A stretch of 6,337 nucleotides of DNA. Origin: Gammaproteobacteria bacterium (GTDB lineage: Bacteria; Pseudomonadota; Gammaproteobacteria; UBA5335). The position numbers and the translations under genes were made by a program. Below the pieces are notes generated by a model. The model ran no database searches. It had not been told where the DNA came from and saw only the letters and a list, made by a program, of their open reading frames with translations. Within the stretch, counting starts at the first letter, position 1. Every line of letters starts with the position of its first letter. Below, in pieces: positions 1 to 6,100 of this stretch. The DNA is taken from the NCBI GenBank assembly GCA_011620145.1, contig WOZT01000288.1, positions 1-6,337 on the forward strand, read 5' to 3'.

Positions 1-1560
1 CGCTGCGGCCGCTTTGGGCTCGTAGTGAACGGCAGGCGCTTCGGTAATCAGCTTGTAGGTGGCATCCGTCTCGCCATTGGTGCGCGCCTCATCCTGACGG
101 ATGCGGGTGACCTCGTAGCGCGGGGTGTCGATGTGGGGGTTGGGGATGATCACAACGGCAATGCCGTGGCGGGCTTCGATGGTCGCCAGCGCAGCGCGCT
201 TTTCGTTGAGCAGGAACGTCGCCACCGGAATGGGTAACTGGGCCATGACGCGCTGGGTGCGGTCCTTCATGGCCTCTTCCTGGATCAGACGCAGCACGGC
301 CAGCGCAAGGGATTCCACCGAGCGGATGGTGCCGCGTCCCTCGCAGCGCGGGCAGGTGATGTGGCTGTGCTCCCCGATGGATGGACGCAGGCGCTGGCGA
401 GACAATTCCAGCAGGCCAAAGCGAGAGATGCGGCCGATCTGGATGCGCGCGCGATCAAGCTGGGTGGCATCGCGGAGCCGGTTTTCAACTTCACGCTGGT
501 TCTTGGCCGGCGTCATGTCGATGAAGTCGATCACCAGCAGCCCGCCCAAGTCGCGCAGCCGCAACTGGCGCGCGATCTCGTCGGCCGCCTCCAGATTGGT
601 CTGCAGCGCCGTTTCCTCAATGTCGGAACCCTTGGTGGCGCGGGCAGAGTTGATGTCGATGCTGGTCAGGGCTTCCGTGTGGTCGATGACGATCGAACCG
701 CCCGAAGGCAGCCTCACTTCCCGCGCAAAGGCCAGCTCGATCTGACTTTCGATCTGGTAACGGGTGAAGAGGGGAATGGCATCCTGGTAGAGTTTCAGGC
801 GCCCGAGGTTCTGCGGCATGACGGCGGTGATGAATTCCCGCGCCTGCTCATAGACAGCGGGATCATCGACCATGATTTCGTTGATGTCGGCGCGCAGGTA
901 ATCGCGCAGCGCGCGGATGATGATGTTGCTTTCCTGGTAGATCAGGAACGGCGCCTGGCGTTCGGTGGCGGCCTGTTCAATGGCGCGCCAGAGTTGGAGC
1001 AGGTAGCCCAGATCCCACTGCAATTCTTCGGAGGAGCGCCCCATGCCGGCGGTGCGCACGATCATGCCCATGCCTTCGGGGACTTCCAGATTGCGCATGA
1101 TTTCGCGCATCTCGTCCCGCTCTTCTCCCTCGATGCGGCGCGAGACACCGCCTGCACGGGGGTTGTTGGGCATCAGCACCAGATAGCGGCCGGCCAGACT
1201 GATGAAGGTGGTGAGCGCTGCGCCCTTGGTGCCGCGTTCCTCCTTCTCGACCTGGACAACGATTTCCTGGCCTTCGCGGAGCAGCTCGGCGATATTGAGC
1301 CGGCCGCTGGTTTCCACGCCCGGCTTGAAATAATCGCGGGAGATTTCCTTCAGCGGCAAAAAGCCGTTGCGATCCCCGCCATATTCGACGAAGCAGGCAT
1401 CCAGGCTGGGTTCGATGCGGGTGATGCGGCCTTTGTAGATATTGGCTTTTTTCTGTTCCCGTGAGGGGGTTTCGATATCCAGGTCAAATAGTTTTTGTCC
1501 GTCAACCAGTACAACCCGCAACTCTTCGGGTTGCGTGGCATTGATCAGCATTCTTTTCAT
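1..1560 (-). CDS. rne: Ribonuclease E, N-terminal catalytic half (3' end beyond the left edge)
   Basis: RNase E is the 5'-monophosphate-sensing endoribonuclease that starts most mRNA decay and processes rRNA and tRNA; in E. coli it also scaffolds the degradosome at the inner membrane. The protein begins [21 protein letters not shown] and stays open for 520 codons to the window edge. In order I see an S1 RNA-binding domain (about residues 37-120), the 5' sensor with R169 and T170, the DNase I-like catalytic part with D302 in IDIN and D345 in VIDFIDM, and the Zn-link CPRC with C403 and C406. E. coli has R169, T170, D303, D346, C404 and C407, so the enzyme looks intact. The segment ends as sequence turns Ala-rich (HYEPKAAAA), about where the E. 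coli catalytic half gives way to the disordered scaffold, which is not visible here. RNase G is less likely because the match continues well past the Zn-link into an RNase E-like tail. The Shine-Dalgarno match before the ATG is weak (GAAGAG). Confidence 0.97.
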   Translation of the reverse strand, partial: MKRMLINATQPEELRVVLVDGQKLFDLDIETPSREQKKANIYKGRITRIEPSLDACFVEYGGDRNGFLPLKEISRDYFKPGVETSGRLNIAELLREGQEIVVQVEKEERGTKGAALTTFISLAGRYLVLMPNNPRAGGVSRRIEGEERDEMREIMRNLEVPEGMGMIVRTAGMGRSSEELQWDLGYLLQLWRAIEQAATERQAPFLIYQESNIIIRALRDYLRADINEIMVDDPAVYEQAREFITAVMPQNLGRLKLYQDAIPLFTRYQIESQIELAFAREVRLPSGGSIVIDHTEALTSIDINSARATKGSDIEETALQTNLEAADEIARQLRLRDLGGLLVIDFIDMTPAKNQREVENRLRDATQLDRARIQIGRISRFGLLELSRQRLRPSIGEHSHITCPRCEGRGTIRSVESLALAVLRLIQEEAMKDRTQRVMAQLPIPVATFLLNEKRAALATIEARHGIAVVIIPNPHIDTPRYEVTRIRQDEARTNGETDATYKLITEAPAVHYEPKAAAA

Positions 1561-1764
1561 TGGGGGGGTTCTCTTCGGTACCCTGGGCGTTCTCTACAGG
1601 ATGGGACGCCGGCGCCGAACAGGTCGCGGAAGCTGCAATCGCGATGATGCGGATCGATCGACAATCAGCGCTGAAACTCATCGGTCACGCTCCTGAACTT
1701 TCTGGCGGCATGGTAGAGAAACGCCTGGGCAGGGAATTAAAAGGGTAAGTGTGGGAAGCGGTTT

Positions 1765-1779
1765 TTGCCGGATGGGCAA
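1765..1779 (-). repeat. Short hairpin in the middle of the rne leader
   Basis: On the minus strand TTGCC and GGCAA pair around the loop CATCC; after one C/A mismatch, two further U-A pairs extend the stem. It sits in the most AT-rich part of the leader (about 1735-1805). I do not recognise it as the hp2 or hp3 element of the E. coli rne leader from sequence alone. Confidence 0.25.
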
Positions 1780-1825
1780 GAAATCGGTTCCATAAATCGT
1801 CAAATCCGGGATCCGGGCCGAGTCC

Positions 1826-1838
1826 GCGCCCAGGGCGC
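1826..1838 (-). repeat. 13-bp GC-rich palindrome in the rne leader
   Basis: GCGCCC and GGGCGC flank a single central base. As RNA it can fold into a 5-bp GC stem with a 3-nt loop. It may contribute to leader structure, but short palindromes of this kind also arise by chance in GC-rich DNA. Confidence 0.25.
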
Positions 1839-1932
1839 AGGGGTCTACGGGGCGCGGCATTCGCGCTTTGAACAGCCCCATAGAAGCTGTCCTTTTTGGC
1901 CCGTTCAGTCCCAGGATCGCTTCTCCACGCCG

Positions 1933-1952
1933 GGCCAAGCATTGGCTTGGCC
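1933..1952 (-). repeat. Perfect 8-bp hairpin at the 5' end of the rne leader
   Basis: The arms GGCCAAGC and GCTTGGCC (minus-strand reading) pair perfectly around a 4-nt CAAT loop. The stem would lie about 17-36 nt after the predicted start of transcription. No T-run follows, so it does not look like an intrinsic terminator. A structure this near the 5' end could protect the mRNA or take part in leader-based control; that is inference. Confidence 0.5.
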
Positions 1953-1975
1953 ACGAAACGTTAAGAATTGCCTCA

Positions 1976-2004
1976 ACTATAGCAATCGCGCCAGATCCCT
2001 TCAA
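1976..2004 (-). promoter_or_regulatory. Probable sigma-70 promoter for rne
   Basis: On the minus strand, TTGAAG (2004-1999) is followed after exactly 17 bp by TATAGT (1981-1976). The -35 box matches the consensus at 4 of 6 positions and the -10 box at 5 of 6, with the optimal spacing. Transcription would start near 1969, about 410 bases before the rne ATG. This is the best promoter match I found in the window, but it has no experimental support here. Confidence 0.6.
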
Positions 2005-2039
2005 TGCGAATCGGGGGCGTCGGTTCTGCCCAGAGGTTG

Positions 2040-2068
2040 CGCTGACCGGGAGCGGAGTGCGGCCAGCG
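2040..2068 (-). terminator. Imperfect hairpin behind ypjD, possible weak terminator or 3'-end stem
   Basis: In the minus-strand transcript CGCTGGCC (2068-2061) can pair with GGTCAGCG (2047-2040) across a 13-nt loop, giving eight pairs including one G-U wobble. It lies 33 bases after the ypjD stop and before the rne promoter. No U-tract follows, so it is not a typical intrinsic terminator. It could mark an mRNA 3' end or be incidental. Confidence 0.2.
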
Positions 2069-2101
2069 TCATGGACCAAGGTCTGGAGCGTCCCTGGGAA
2101 G

Positions 2102-2920
2102 TCATCCCCATTGCCGTCCGAGCAGCGCTTCCAGAACAAACTTGCTGCCAAAATAACCCAGCGTGAGCATCGCGCCGCCACTCAGGGTCCAACGCACGGC
2201 GACCTTGCCCCGCCATCCAAAGCGATAGTGGCCCCACAGCAACATGCCGAGGATGGCCCAGGCGGCGATGGACAGCACGGTTTTATGGACCAGATGCTGG
2301 GCAAACAGGTTGTCCACAAAGAAAAAGCCGCTGAGAAGCGCCAGCGAAAGCATGAAAAACGCGAGACCAATGAGCTGGAACAGCAGGCGTTCCATGGTCT
2401 GGAGCGGCGGGAAGATCAGCAGGAGGCCACGGGTTCGGTGGTGGTGCAGCAGCCGATTCTGCACCATCAAAAGCGCAGCCTGGGCGCCTGCCAGAACCAC
2501 CAGGCTGTAGGCCACGATGGCGGTCAGCACATGCAATTCCACCGGTCCGCGCAAGGCGAGTTCCGGTCCGGTGCTCGTGCCGGGATGATGGACCAGGGTT
2601 GAGATTGCCAGCAGCGGAAACAGCAGGAGACCCAGGTTTTCCAGGGGTGCCCGGGCGGCAGCCAGCAGCAACAGCAGGGCGGTTTGCCAGCCAATCAACA
2701 GCACGGCTTCGGTCAGGCCCAGACGCAGGGGGTCATGGGCCAGAATCGGCGACAGCAGGGCGGTGTGCAGGACAAAGCCCACGGTGGCCAGGGTCAAAGC
2801 CGATTTTTTGCCTGCAGACTGCCCCCGCAGCAGACGTCCGGCACGTCGCAGCAAAAGGGCGGTGCTGGCGCAGTAGGCGAGGGCGGCTGCCCAGGCAATC
2901 CAGAAGCTGTCCATGTTCAT
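2102..2920 (-). CDS. ypjD: YpjD/CcsA-like cytochrome c assembly-type inner-membrane protein
   Basis: This 272-residue, very hydrophobic protein has about eight likely membrane segments. It resembles the YpjD branch of the CcsA/CcmC/CcmF heme-handling superfamily in length and in the segment around PPLQTMERLLFQLIG (171-185). Histidines H52, H130 (VELHVL), H212 (VHKTVL) and H231 (WGHYRFGW) are candidates for heme ligation by analogy with CcsA. I see no tryptophan-rich WWD motif like that of true cytochrome c synthetases, so actual synthetase activity is doubtful. The divergent placement next to ffh matches that of ypjD in E. coli and many relatives and supports the name. The start is uncertain: ATG codons at 2920 and 2914 are both possible, and neither has a clear Shine-Dalgarno sequence. 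E. coli YpjD is of similar size. The molecular function in this organism is not shown by the sequence. Confidence 0.88.
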   Translation of the reverse strand: MNMDSFWIAWAAALAYCASTALLLRRAGRLLRGQSAGKKSALTLATVGFVLHTALLSPILAHDPLRLGLTEAVLLIGWQTALLLLLAAARAPLENLGLLLFPLLAISTLVHHPGTSTGPELALRGPVELHVLTAIVAYSLVVLAGAQAALLMVQNRLLHHHRTRGLLLIFPPLQTMERLLFQLIGLAFFMLSLALLSGFFFVDNLFAQHLVHKTVLSIAAWAILGMLLWGHYRFGWRGKVAVRWTLSGGAMLTLGYFGSKFVLEALLGRQWG

Positions 2921-2952
2921 GTATCAAGCAAGAATCGTTGGGGCATCATGGC

Positions 2953-2975
2953 ATAGCGTCGTATCGGGACGCTAT
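2953..2975. repeat. Perfect 8-bp inverted repeat, possible operator
   Basis: ATAGCGTC (2953-2960) and GACGCTAT (2968-2975) are exact reverse complements separated by 7 bp. The right arm runs into the -10 candidate TATGAT of ffh. The size and spacing suit the site of a dimeric repressor, or a hairpin if it is transcribed. No regulator can be named from the sequence. Confidence 0.45.
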
Positions 2976-3024
2976 ATGATTGGCGGGTGACGGTCGCAGG
3001 GCTTTCGGGTAACGTAAACCCCCG

Positions 3025-3041
3025 GCCGCGCGCCACGCGGC
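3025..3041 (+). repeat. GC-rich hairpin in the presumed ffh leader
   Basis: GCCGCG and CGCGGC form a perfect 6-bp stem around a 5-nt loop (CGCCA), ending 33 bases before the ffh ATG. No T-run follows on the plus strand. It is stable enough to form in the mRNA, but a function is not evident. Confidence 0.35.
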
Positions 3042-3074
3042 ACGATCAACCCAAAATCCTTGAAGCGAAATGCC

Positions 3075-4427
3075 ATGTTCGAGAATCTGACCGAGCGCCT
3101 CAATCGAACCCTGATGCAGTTGCGCGGCCAGGCGCGGTTGACTGAAGAGAATATCCAGCAGGCCCTGCGTGAGGTGCGCGCCGCCCTGCTGGACGCGGAC
3201 GTTGCCCTGCCTGTGGTCAAGTCGTTCATCGATCAGGTGCGTGAGCGGGCGGTGGGCCGTGAGGTGAGCACCAGTCTGTCGCCGGGCCAGGTCCTGATCA
3301 AGGTGGTCAATGAGGAGCTGATCCGGGTCCTGGGGGAGCAGACCGCTGAGTTGCGCTTCAACCATCGCCCCCCGGTGGTGATCCTGCTGGCGGGTCTGCA
3401 GGGCGCGGGCAAGACCACCACGGCCGCCAAGCTGGCGCGCCATCTCAAGGAACGCCAGCGCAAGAAGTCGCTGCTGGTGAGCTGCGATGTCTATCGTCCC
3501 GCCGCCATTGAACAATTGCAGACTTTGGCCCAGCAGGTCGGCGCCGGCTTTTTCCCCAGCACCACGGACCAGGATCCCGCAGAAATCGCCAAGGCGGCCT
3601 TGGCCCAGGCGCGGCTCAAGTTTTTCGATGTGCTGATCGTCGACACGGCCGGCCGGCTGCATGTGGACGAGGCCATGATGGCGGAAGTGCGCCGTATCCA
3701 TGAGGCGGTTTCGCCCCACGAGACCCTGTTCGTGGTGGATGCCATGACCGGCCAGGATGCGGCCAATACGGCCAAGGCCTTCGATGAAGCCTTGCCGCTC
3801 ACAGGCGTGATCCTGACCAAGACCGACGGCGATGCACGCGGTGGCGCGGCACTGTCGATCAGGCAGATCACCGGCAAGCCGATCAAGCTGATGGGGGCGG
3901 GGGAGAAAACCGATGCCCTGGAGCCGTTCCATCCCGATCGGGTGGCCTCGCGCATCTTGGGGATGGGCGATGTGCTCACCCTCATTGAAGAAATCGAGCG
4001 CAACACCGATCGCACCAAGGCCGACAAGCTGGCGGCTCAGGTCCAGAAAGGCAAGGGGATTACCCTTGAGGATTACCGGGACCAGCTTCAGCAAATGCTC
4101 AGCATGGGCGGCGTGAAAAGCATCATGGAGAAGCTGCCGGGCGCCATGAAAATCCCCGAGGCCGCGCGCAACCAGGTGCAGGATCGCGATATCCGGCGCA
4201 TGGTGGCGCTGATTAACGCGATGACGCCGGGTGAACGCCGTCGCCCCGATATCATCCAGGCGTCGCGCAAGCGGCGTATCGCAACCGGTTCGGGGATGCA
4301 GGTCCAGGATGTGAACCGCTTGCTCAAGCAGTTCGAGCAGACCCAGAAGATGATGAAGCAGATGACCAAGGGGCCCATGGGCAAATTGTTGCGGGGCGGT
4401 CGGCTGCCTCCCGGCATGGGTGTTTGA
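3075..4427 (+). CDS. ffh: Signal recognition particle protein Ffh (SRP54 GTPase)
   Basis: Ffh binds 4.5S RNA to form the SRP, which recognises signal and transmembrane sequences of nascent chains and delivers ribosomes to FtsY at the membrane. The 450 residues match the usual length (453 in E. coli). An N domain (about 1-95) leads into the G domain with P-loop GLQGAGKTT (107-115), DVYRPAA (138-144), DTAGR (190-194), [10 protein letters not shown] (248-257) and [10 protein letters not shown] (277-285). The M domain (about 300-450) carries the 4.5S RNA-binding helix [11 protein letters not shown] (397-407), with Ser406 where E. coli has its single Cys, and a Met-rich tail. I start at ATG 3075 because [13 protein letters not shown] aligns with the E. 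coli N-terminus; an in-frame TTG at 3060 would add five residues for no reason. The Shine-Dalgarno match is weak. It is divergent from ypjD and followed by the rpsP operon. Confidence 0.98.
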   Translation: MFENLTERLNRTLMQLRGQARLTEENIQQALREVRAALLDADVALPVVKSFIDQVRERAVGREVSTSLSPGQVLIKVVNEELIRVLGEQTAELRFNHRPPVVILLAGLQGAGKTTTAAKLARHLKERQRKKSLLVSCDVYRPAAIEQLQTLAQQVGAGFFPSTTDQDPAEIAKAALAQARLKFFDVLIVDTAGRLHVDEAMMAEVRRIHEAVSPHETLFVVDAMTGQDAANTAKAFDEALPLTGVILTKTDGDARGGAALSIRQITGKPIKLMGAGEKTDALEPFHPDRVASRILGMGDVLTLIEEIERNTDRTKADKLAAQVQKGKGITLEDYRDQLQQMLSMGGVKSIMEKLPGAMKIPEAARNQVQDRDIRRMVALINAMTPGERRRPDIIQASRKRRIATGSGMQVQDVNRLLKQFEQTQKMMKQMTKGPMGKLLRGGRLPPGMGV

Positions 4428-4432
4428 CCACT

Positions 4433-4461
4433 TTGCTTCCGTTCAGTGCTTTAGGTAAAAT
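4433..4461 (+). promoter_or_regulatory. Possible promoter for the rpsP operon
   Basis: TAAAAT (4456-4461) matches the -10 consensus at 5 of 6 positions. At 17 bp upstream lies a poor -35 box, TTGCTT (4433-4438, 3 of 6). A better -35 hexamer, TTGACC (4424-4429), overlaps the ffh stop but is 26 bp away, too far to pair. Transcription from here would leave a leader of about 70 bases before rpsP. I see no intrinsic terminator after ffh, so readthrough from ffh is also possible. Confidence 0.35.
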
Positions 4462-4520
4462 CCACTGTTTGCTGGTGGCGGGTCTGTTCCGGTTGGAAGA
4501 GGCCTGTCGGATCCGAATCT

Positions 4521-4525
4521 GGAGG
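4521..4525 (+). promoter_or_regulatory. Ribosome-binding site that fixes the rpsP start
   Basis: GGAGG lies 12 bases before ATG 4538, slightly far but the only good site in the gap. The frame is open upstream to about 4424, yet that extension has no such site and no S16 similarity, so the ATG at 4538 is the supported start. Confidence 0.6.
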
Positions 4526-4537
4526 TTCAAGGGTTAC

Positions 4538-4798
4538 ATGGTCACTATTCGTCTTGCTCGTGCCGGCGCCAAAAAACGGCCTTTCTATCATCTGGTCGTT
4601 ACCGACAGCCGTAACCGCCGCGATGGCCGTTATCTCGAACGTCTCGGATTCTTCAATCCCATCGCCAGCGAGCGGGAAGAATCCCTGCGTGTTGATCTGG
4701 AACGGGCCCGTCACTGGATCGCGCAGGGCGCGCAACCCTCGGATCGCGTCGAGCAGTTGCTGAAGCAGGCCGCCAAGACGGGCGACGCCAGCGTTTGA
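4538..4798 (+). CDS. rpsP: 30S ribosomal protein S16
   Basis: S16 is a small-subunit protein that binds 16S rRNA early in assembly and stabilises its 5' and central domains. The 86 residues (82 in E. coli) open with [20 protein letters not shown] and continue with [19 protein letters not shown] (about 23-41), the family signature. The C-terminal part includes [20 protein letters not shown], which matches the usual S16 helical end. It is the first gene of the operon rpsP-rimM-trmD-rplS. Its stop codon TGA shares its A with the ATG of rimM (TGATG). Strongly basic N-terminal composition fits an rRNA-binding protein. Nothing is truncated or unusual. Confidence 0.98.
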   Translation: MVTIRLARAGAKKRPFYHLVVTDSRNRRDGRYLERLGFFNPIASEREESLRVDLERARHWIAQGAQPSDRVEQLLKQAAKTGDASV

Positions 4799-5322
4799 TG
4801 TCGGCCGATTCCGAGGCAGGATCCACGGGGCGCGTGATCCTGGGCCGACTGGGCAGTCCATTCGGCGTCAAGGGTTGGCTCCGGGTTCAGTCCTACGCCC
4901 GTCCTCCGGAGCAGATCTTTGAGTACCCCCGCTGGAGCATCGGCGAGGGTGAGCGCTGGACTGAGTTGGCGCTGGAGGAAGTCCGGCCCCAGGGGAAAGG
5001 CTGGATCGCCCGACTGACCGGCATCGCCGATCGCGAGGCGGCCGCGGCTTTGACTGGCGCATCAGTCAGTATTCCCCGGGAAGCGCTGCCACCTGCGGAG
5101 GAGGGGGCGTATTACTGGATGGATCTGGTCGGCCTGCGCGTCGTCGGTCTGGATGGTTTGGAACTGGGTCGCGTCGTGTCCCTGATGGAAACGGGCGCCA
5201 ATGATGTGCTGGTGGTTCAAGGCGATGAGGAGCGGTTGATCCCCTTCCTCCAACCTGAGGTGATCCGTCGCATCGACCTGGCCCAAAGTGTCATTGAGGT
5301 GGATTGGGATCCAGAATTCTGA
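4798..5322 (+). CDS. rimM: Ribosome maturation factor RimM (PRC-barrel)
   Basis: RimM helps fold and mature the 3' head domain of 16S rRNA and binds S19 during 30S assembly. The 174 residues (182 in E. coli) show the N-terminal barrel motif GRLGSPFGVKGWLRV (16-30), a linker with SIPREALPP, and a C-terminal PRC barrel with YYWMDLVG (105-112), GANDVLVV (133-140) and LIPF (147-150). The ATG at 4798 overlaps the rpsP stop by one base; an in-frame TTG directly before it would add only one residue. No Shine-Dalgarno sequence is visible upstream (the bases are GC-rich rpsP codons), so translation is probably coupled to rpsP. The gene ends 12 bases before trmD. The acidic first ten residues are variable in this family and carry no assignment. 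Confidence 0.97.
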   Translation: MSADSEAGSTGRVILGRLGSPFGVKGWLRVQSYARPPEQIFEYPRWSIGEGERWTELALEEVRPQGKGWIARLTGIADREAAAALTGASVSIPREALPPAEEGAYYWMDLVGLRVVGLDGLELGRVVSLMETGANDVLVVQGDEERLIPFLQPEVIRRIDLAQSVIEVDWDPEF

Positions 5323-5323
5323 C

Positions 5324-5332
5324 AAGGGGGAG
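5324..5332 (+). promoter_or_regulatory. Strong ribosome-binding site of trmD
   Basis: AAGGGGGAG sits directly before ATG 5335 in the short gap after rimM. It is the strongest purine-rich site in the operon stretch seen here and contrasts with the absence of any such site before rimM. Confidence 0.6.
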
Positions 5333-5334
5333 CG

Positions 5335-6090
5335 ATGCGACTGACTGTGGTCACTCTCTTCCCTGAATTGATTGATGCGCTGTTCGGCTGCGGTATTGCC
5401 GGCCGGGCGCGGGATCGGGGATTGGTGGAGGTGGCCTGCGTCAACCCCCGGGATTTCACCCACGATCCGCACCGCACCGTGGATGATCGGCCCTATGGGG
5501 GCGGTCCCGGCATGGTGATGAAGGTTGAGCCGCTGCTGGCAGCCATTGAGGTGGCGCGGCGAGAGGCTCCGCCGGGAACGCCGGTGGTGATGCTGAGCCC
5601 GCAGGGACGGCGTTTCGACCAAGGCCTTGCCCGTGGGTATGCCGACTTGCCCGGGCTGATCCTGGTGGCAGGGCGCTACGAAGGCGTCGATGAGCGGGTC
5701 ATGTCGGCGGTGGACCAGGAACTGTCCATCGGCGATTACGTGCTCAGTGGCGGCGAACTGGCGGCGATGGTGGTGATGGATGCGGTGGTCCGGCTGTTGC
5801 CGGGCGCCGTCGGCGATGCGATGTCCTGCGCCCAGGATTCGTTCTGGGAAGGCTTGCTCGATTGCCCCCATTACACGCGCCCGGAAGTTCATGCGACTGG
5901 GCGGGTGCCGGCGGTTCTGCTCAGCGGTGATCACGCGGCCATTCGGCGCTGGCGTTTGCAGCAGTCGCTGGGCCGCACTTGGCTCAGACGGCCGTCGCTG
6001 CTGGCTGAACGGGTATTGGAGCCTGAACAGGAAAGCCTGCTGCAGGCGTTTATTGACAATATTGATATTGACAGCCCGGATGGCGGGTAG
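5335..6090 (+). CDS. trmD: tRNA (guanine-N1-)-methyltransferase TrmD
   Basis: TrmD uses S-adenosylmethionine to methylate N1 of G37 in tRNAs with a G36-G37 sequence, which prevents +1 frameshifting; it is normally essential. The 251 residues (255 in E. coli) contain [12 protein letters not shown] (51-62), LSPQGRRF (87-94), [10 protein letters not shown] (113-122) and [11 protein letters not shown] (131-141), the last two belonging to the SPOUT trefoil knot that binds the cofactor. D168 in DSF is the catalytic Asp (D169 in E. coli), followed by [13 protein letters not shown] (173-185), and the C-terminal tRNA-binding domain includes [17 protein letters not shown]. It starts from ATG 5335 with a strong ribosome-binding site 12 bases after rimM. 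The last residues ([11 protein letters not shown]) are acidic and encoded by a short AT-rich repeat unlike the rest of the gene. Confidence 0.98.
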   Translation: MRLTVVTLFPELIDALFGCGIAGRARDRGLVEVACVNPRDFTHDPHRTVDDRPYGGGPGMVMKVEPLLAAIEVARREAPPGTPVVMLSPQGRRFDQGLARGYADLPGLILVAGRYEGVDERVMSAVDQELSIGDYVLSGGELAAMVVMDAVVRLLPGAVGDAMSCAQDSFWEGLLDCPHYTRPEVHATGRVPAVLLSGDHAAIRRWRLQQSLGRTWLRRPSLLAERVLEPEQESLLQAFIDNIDIDSPDGG

Positions 6091-6100
6091 AGGATTAGGC

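Larger units (their letters stand above)
1561..2101 (-). promoter_or_regulatory. Gene-free stretch: ypjD 3' end, rne promoter and long rne leader
   Basis: No reading frame here resembles a known protein on either strand. Read on the minus strand, the stretch starts with an imperfect hairpin behind ypjD (2068-2040). Next come a promoter match (2004-1976) and then about 410 bases to the rne ATG, containing hairpins at 1952-1933, 1838-1826 and 1779-1765. A 59-codon frame begins at 1681 behind AGGAG. E. coli rne has a 361-nt leader that mediates feedback by RNase E; a similar role here is an inference from length and position, not from a recognised sequence motif. Confidence 0.5.
2921..3074. promoter_or_regulatory. 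Divergent ypjD/ffh intergenic region
   Basis: These 154 bases must contain the start signals for ffh to the right and probably for ypjD to the left. The best -10 match toward ffh is TATGAT (2975-2980, 5 of 6), but no convincing -35 lies 16-18 bp upstream. Toward ypjD only poor matches exist, for example TATAGC read from 2976 to 2971. The region also holds an 8-bp inverted repeat overlapping the -10 candidate and a GC-rich hairpin nearer ffh. Confidence 0.45.

Noticed and set aside
361..1464. A 367-codon open frame on the plus strand antisense to rne
   Set aside because: It runs opposite the conserved RNase E catalytic domain, and the translated sequence has the low-information look of an antisense frame.
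1798..1803. TTGACG on the minus strand as a -35 box of a second rne promoter
   Set aside because: It matches 5 of 6 positions, but no -10-like hexamer lies 15-19 bp downstream.
1765..2166. A 133-codon plus-strand frame in the rne leader region
   Set aside because: No similarity to any family I know, odd composition, and overlap with ypjD on the opposite strand.
1678..2181. A 167-codon minus-strand frame between ypjD and rne
   Set aside because: It overlaps the ypjD 3' end and the promoter match, has no recognisable motif and lacks a good ribosome-binding site. The stretch is better explained as an rne leader.
3060..3074. TTG at 3060 as the ffh start, adding five residues
   Set aside because: MFENLTERL from ATG 3075 aligns with the usual Ffh N-terminus, and no ribosome-binding site favours the TTG.
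2946..4094. A 382-codon open frame on the minus strand antisense to ffh
   Set aside because: It is a shadow of the conserved ffh codons with no recognisable domain. It would also fill the ypjD promoter region.
4507..4516. Perfect 10-bp palindrome TCGGATCCGA before rpsP
   Set aside because: It has no loop, so it makes a poor RNA hairpin, and a palindrome of this size alone is weak evidence for a protein-binding site.
4424..4537. N-terminal extension of rpsP back to about 4424
   Set aside because: The extra residues do not resemble S16 and the GGAGG site at 4521-4525 points to ATG 4538.
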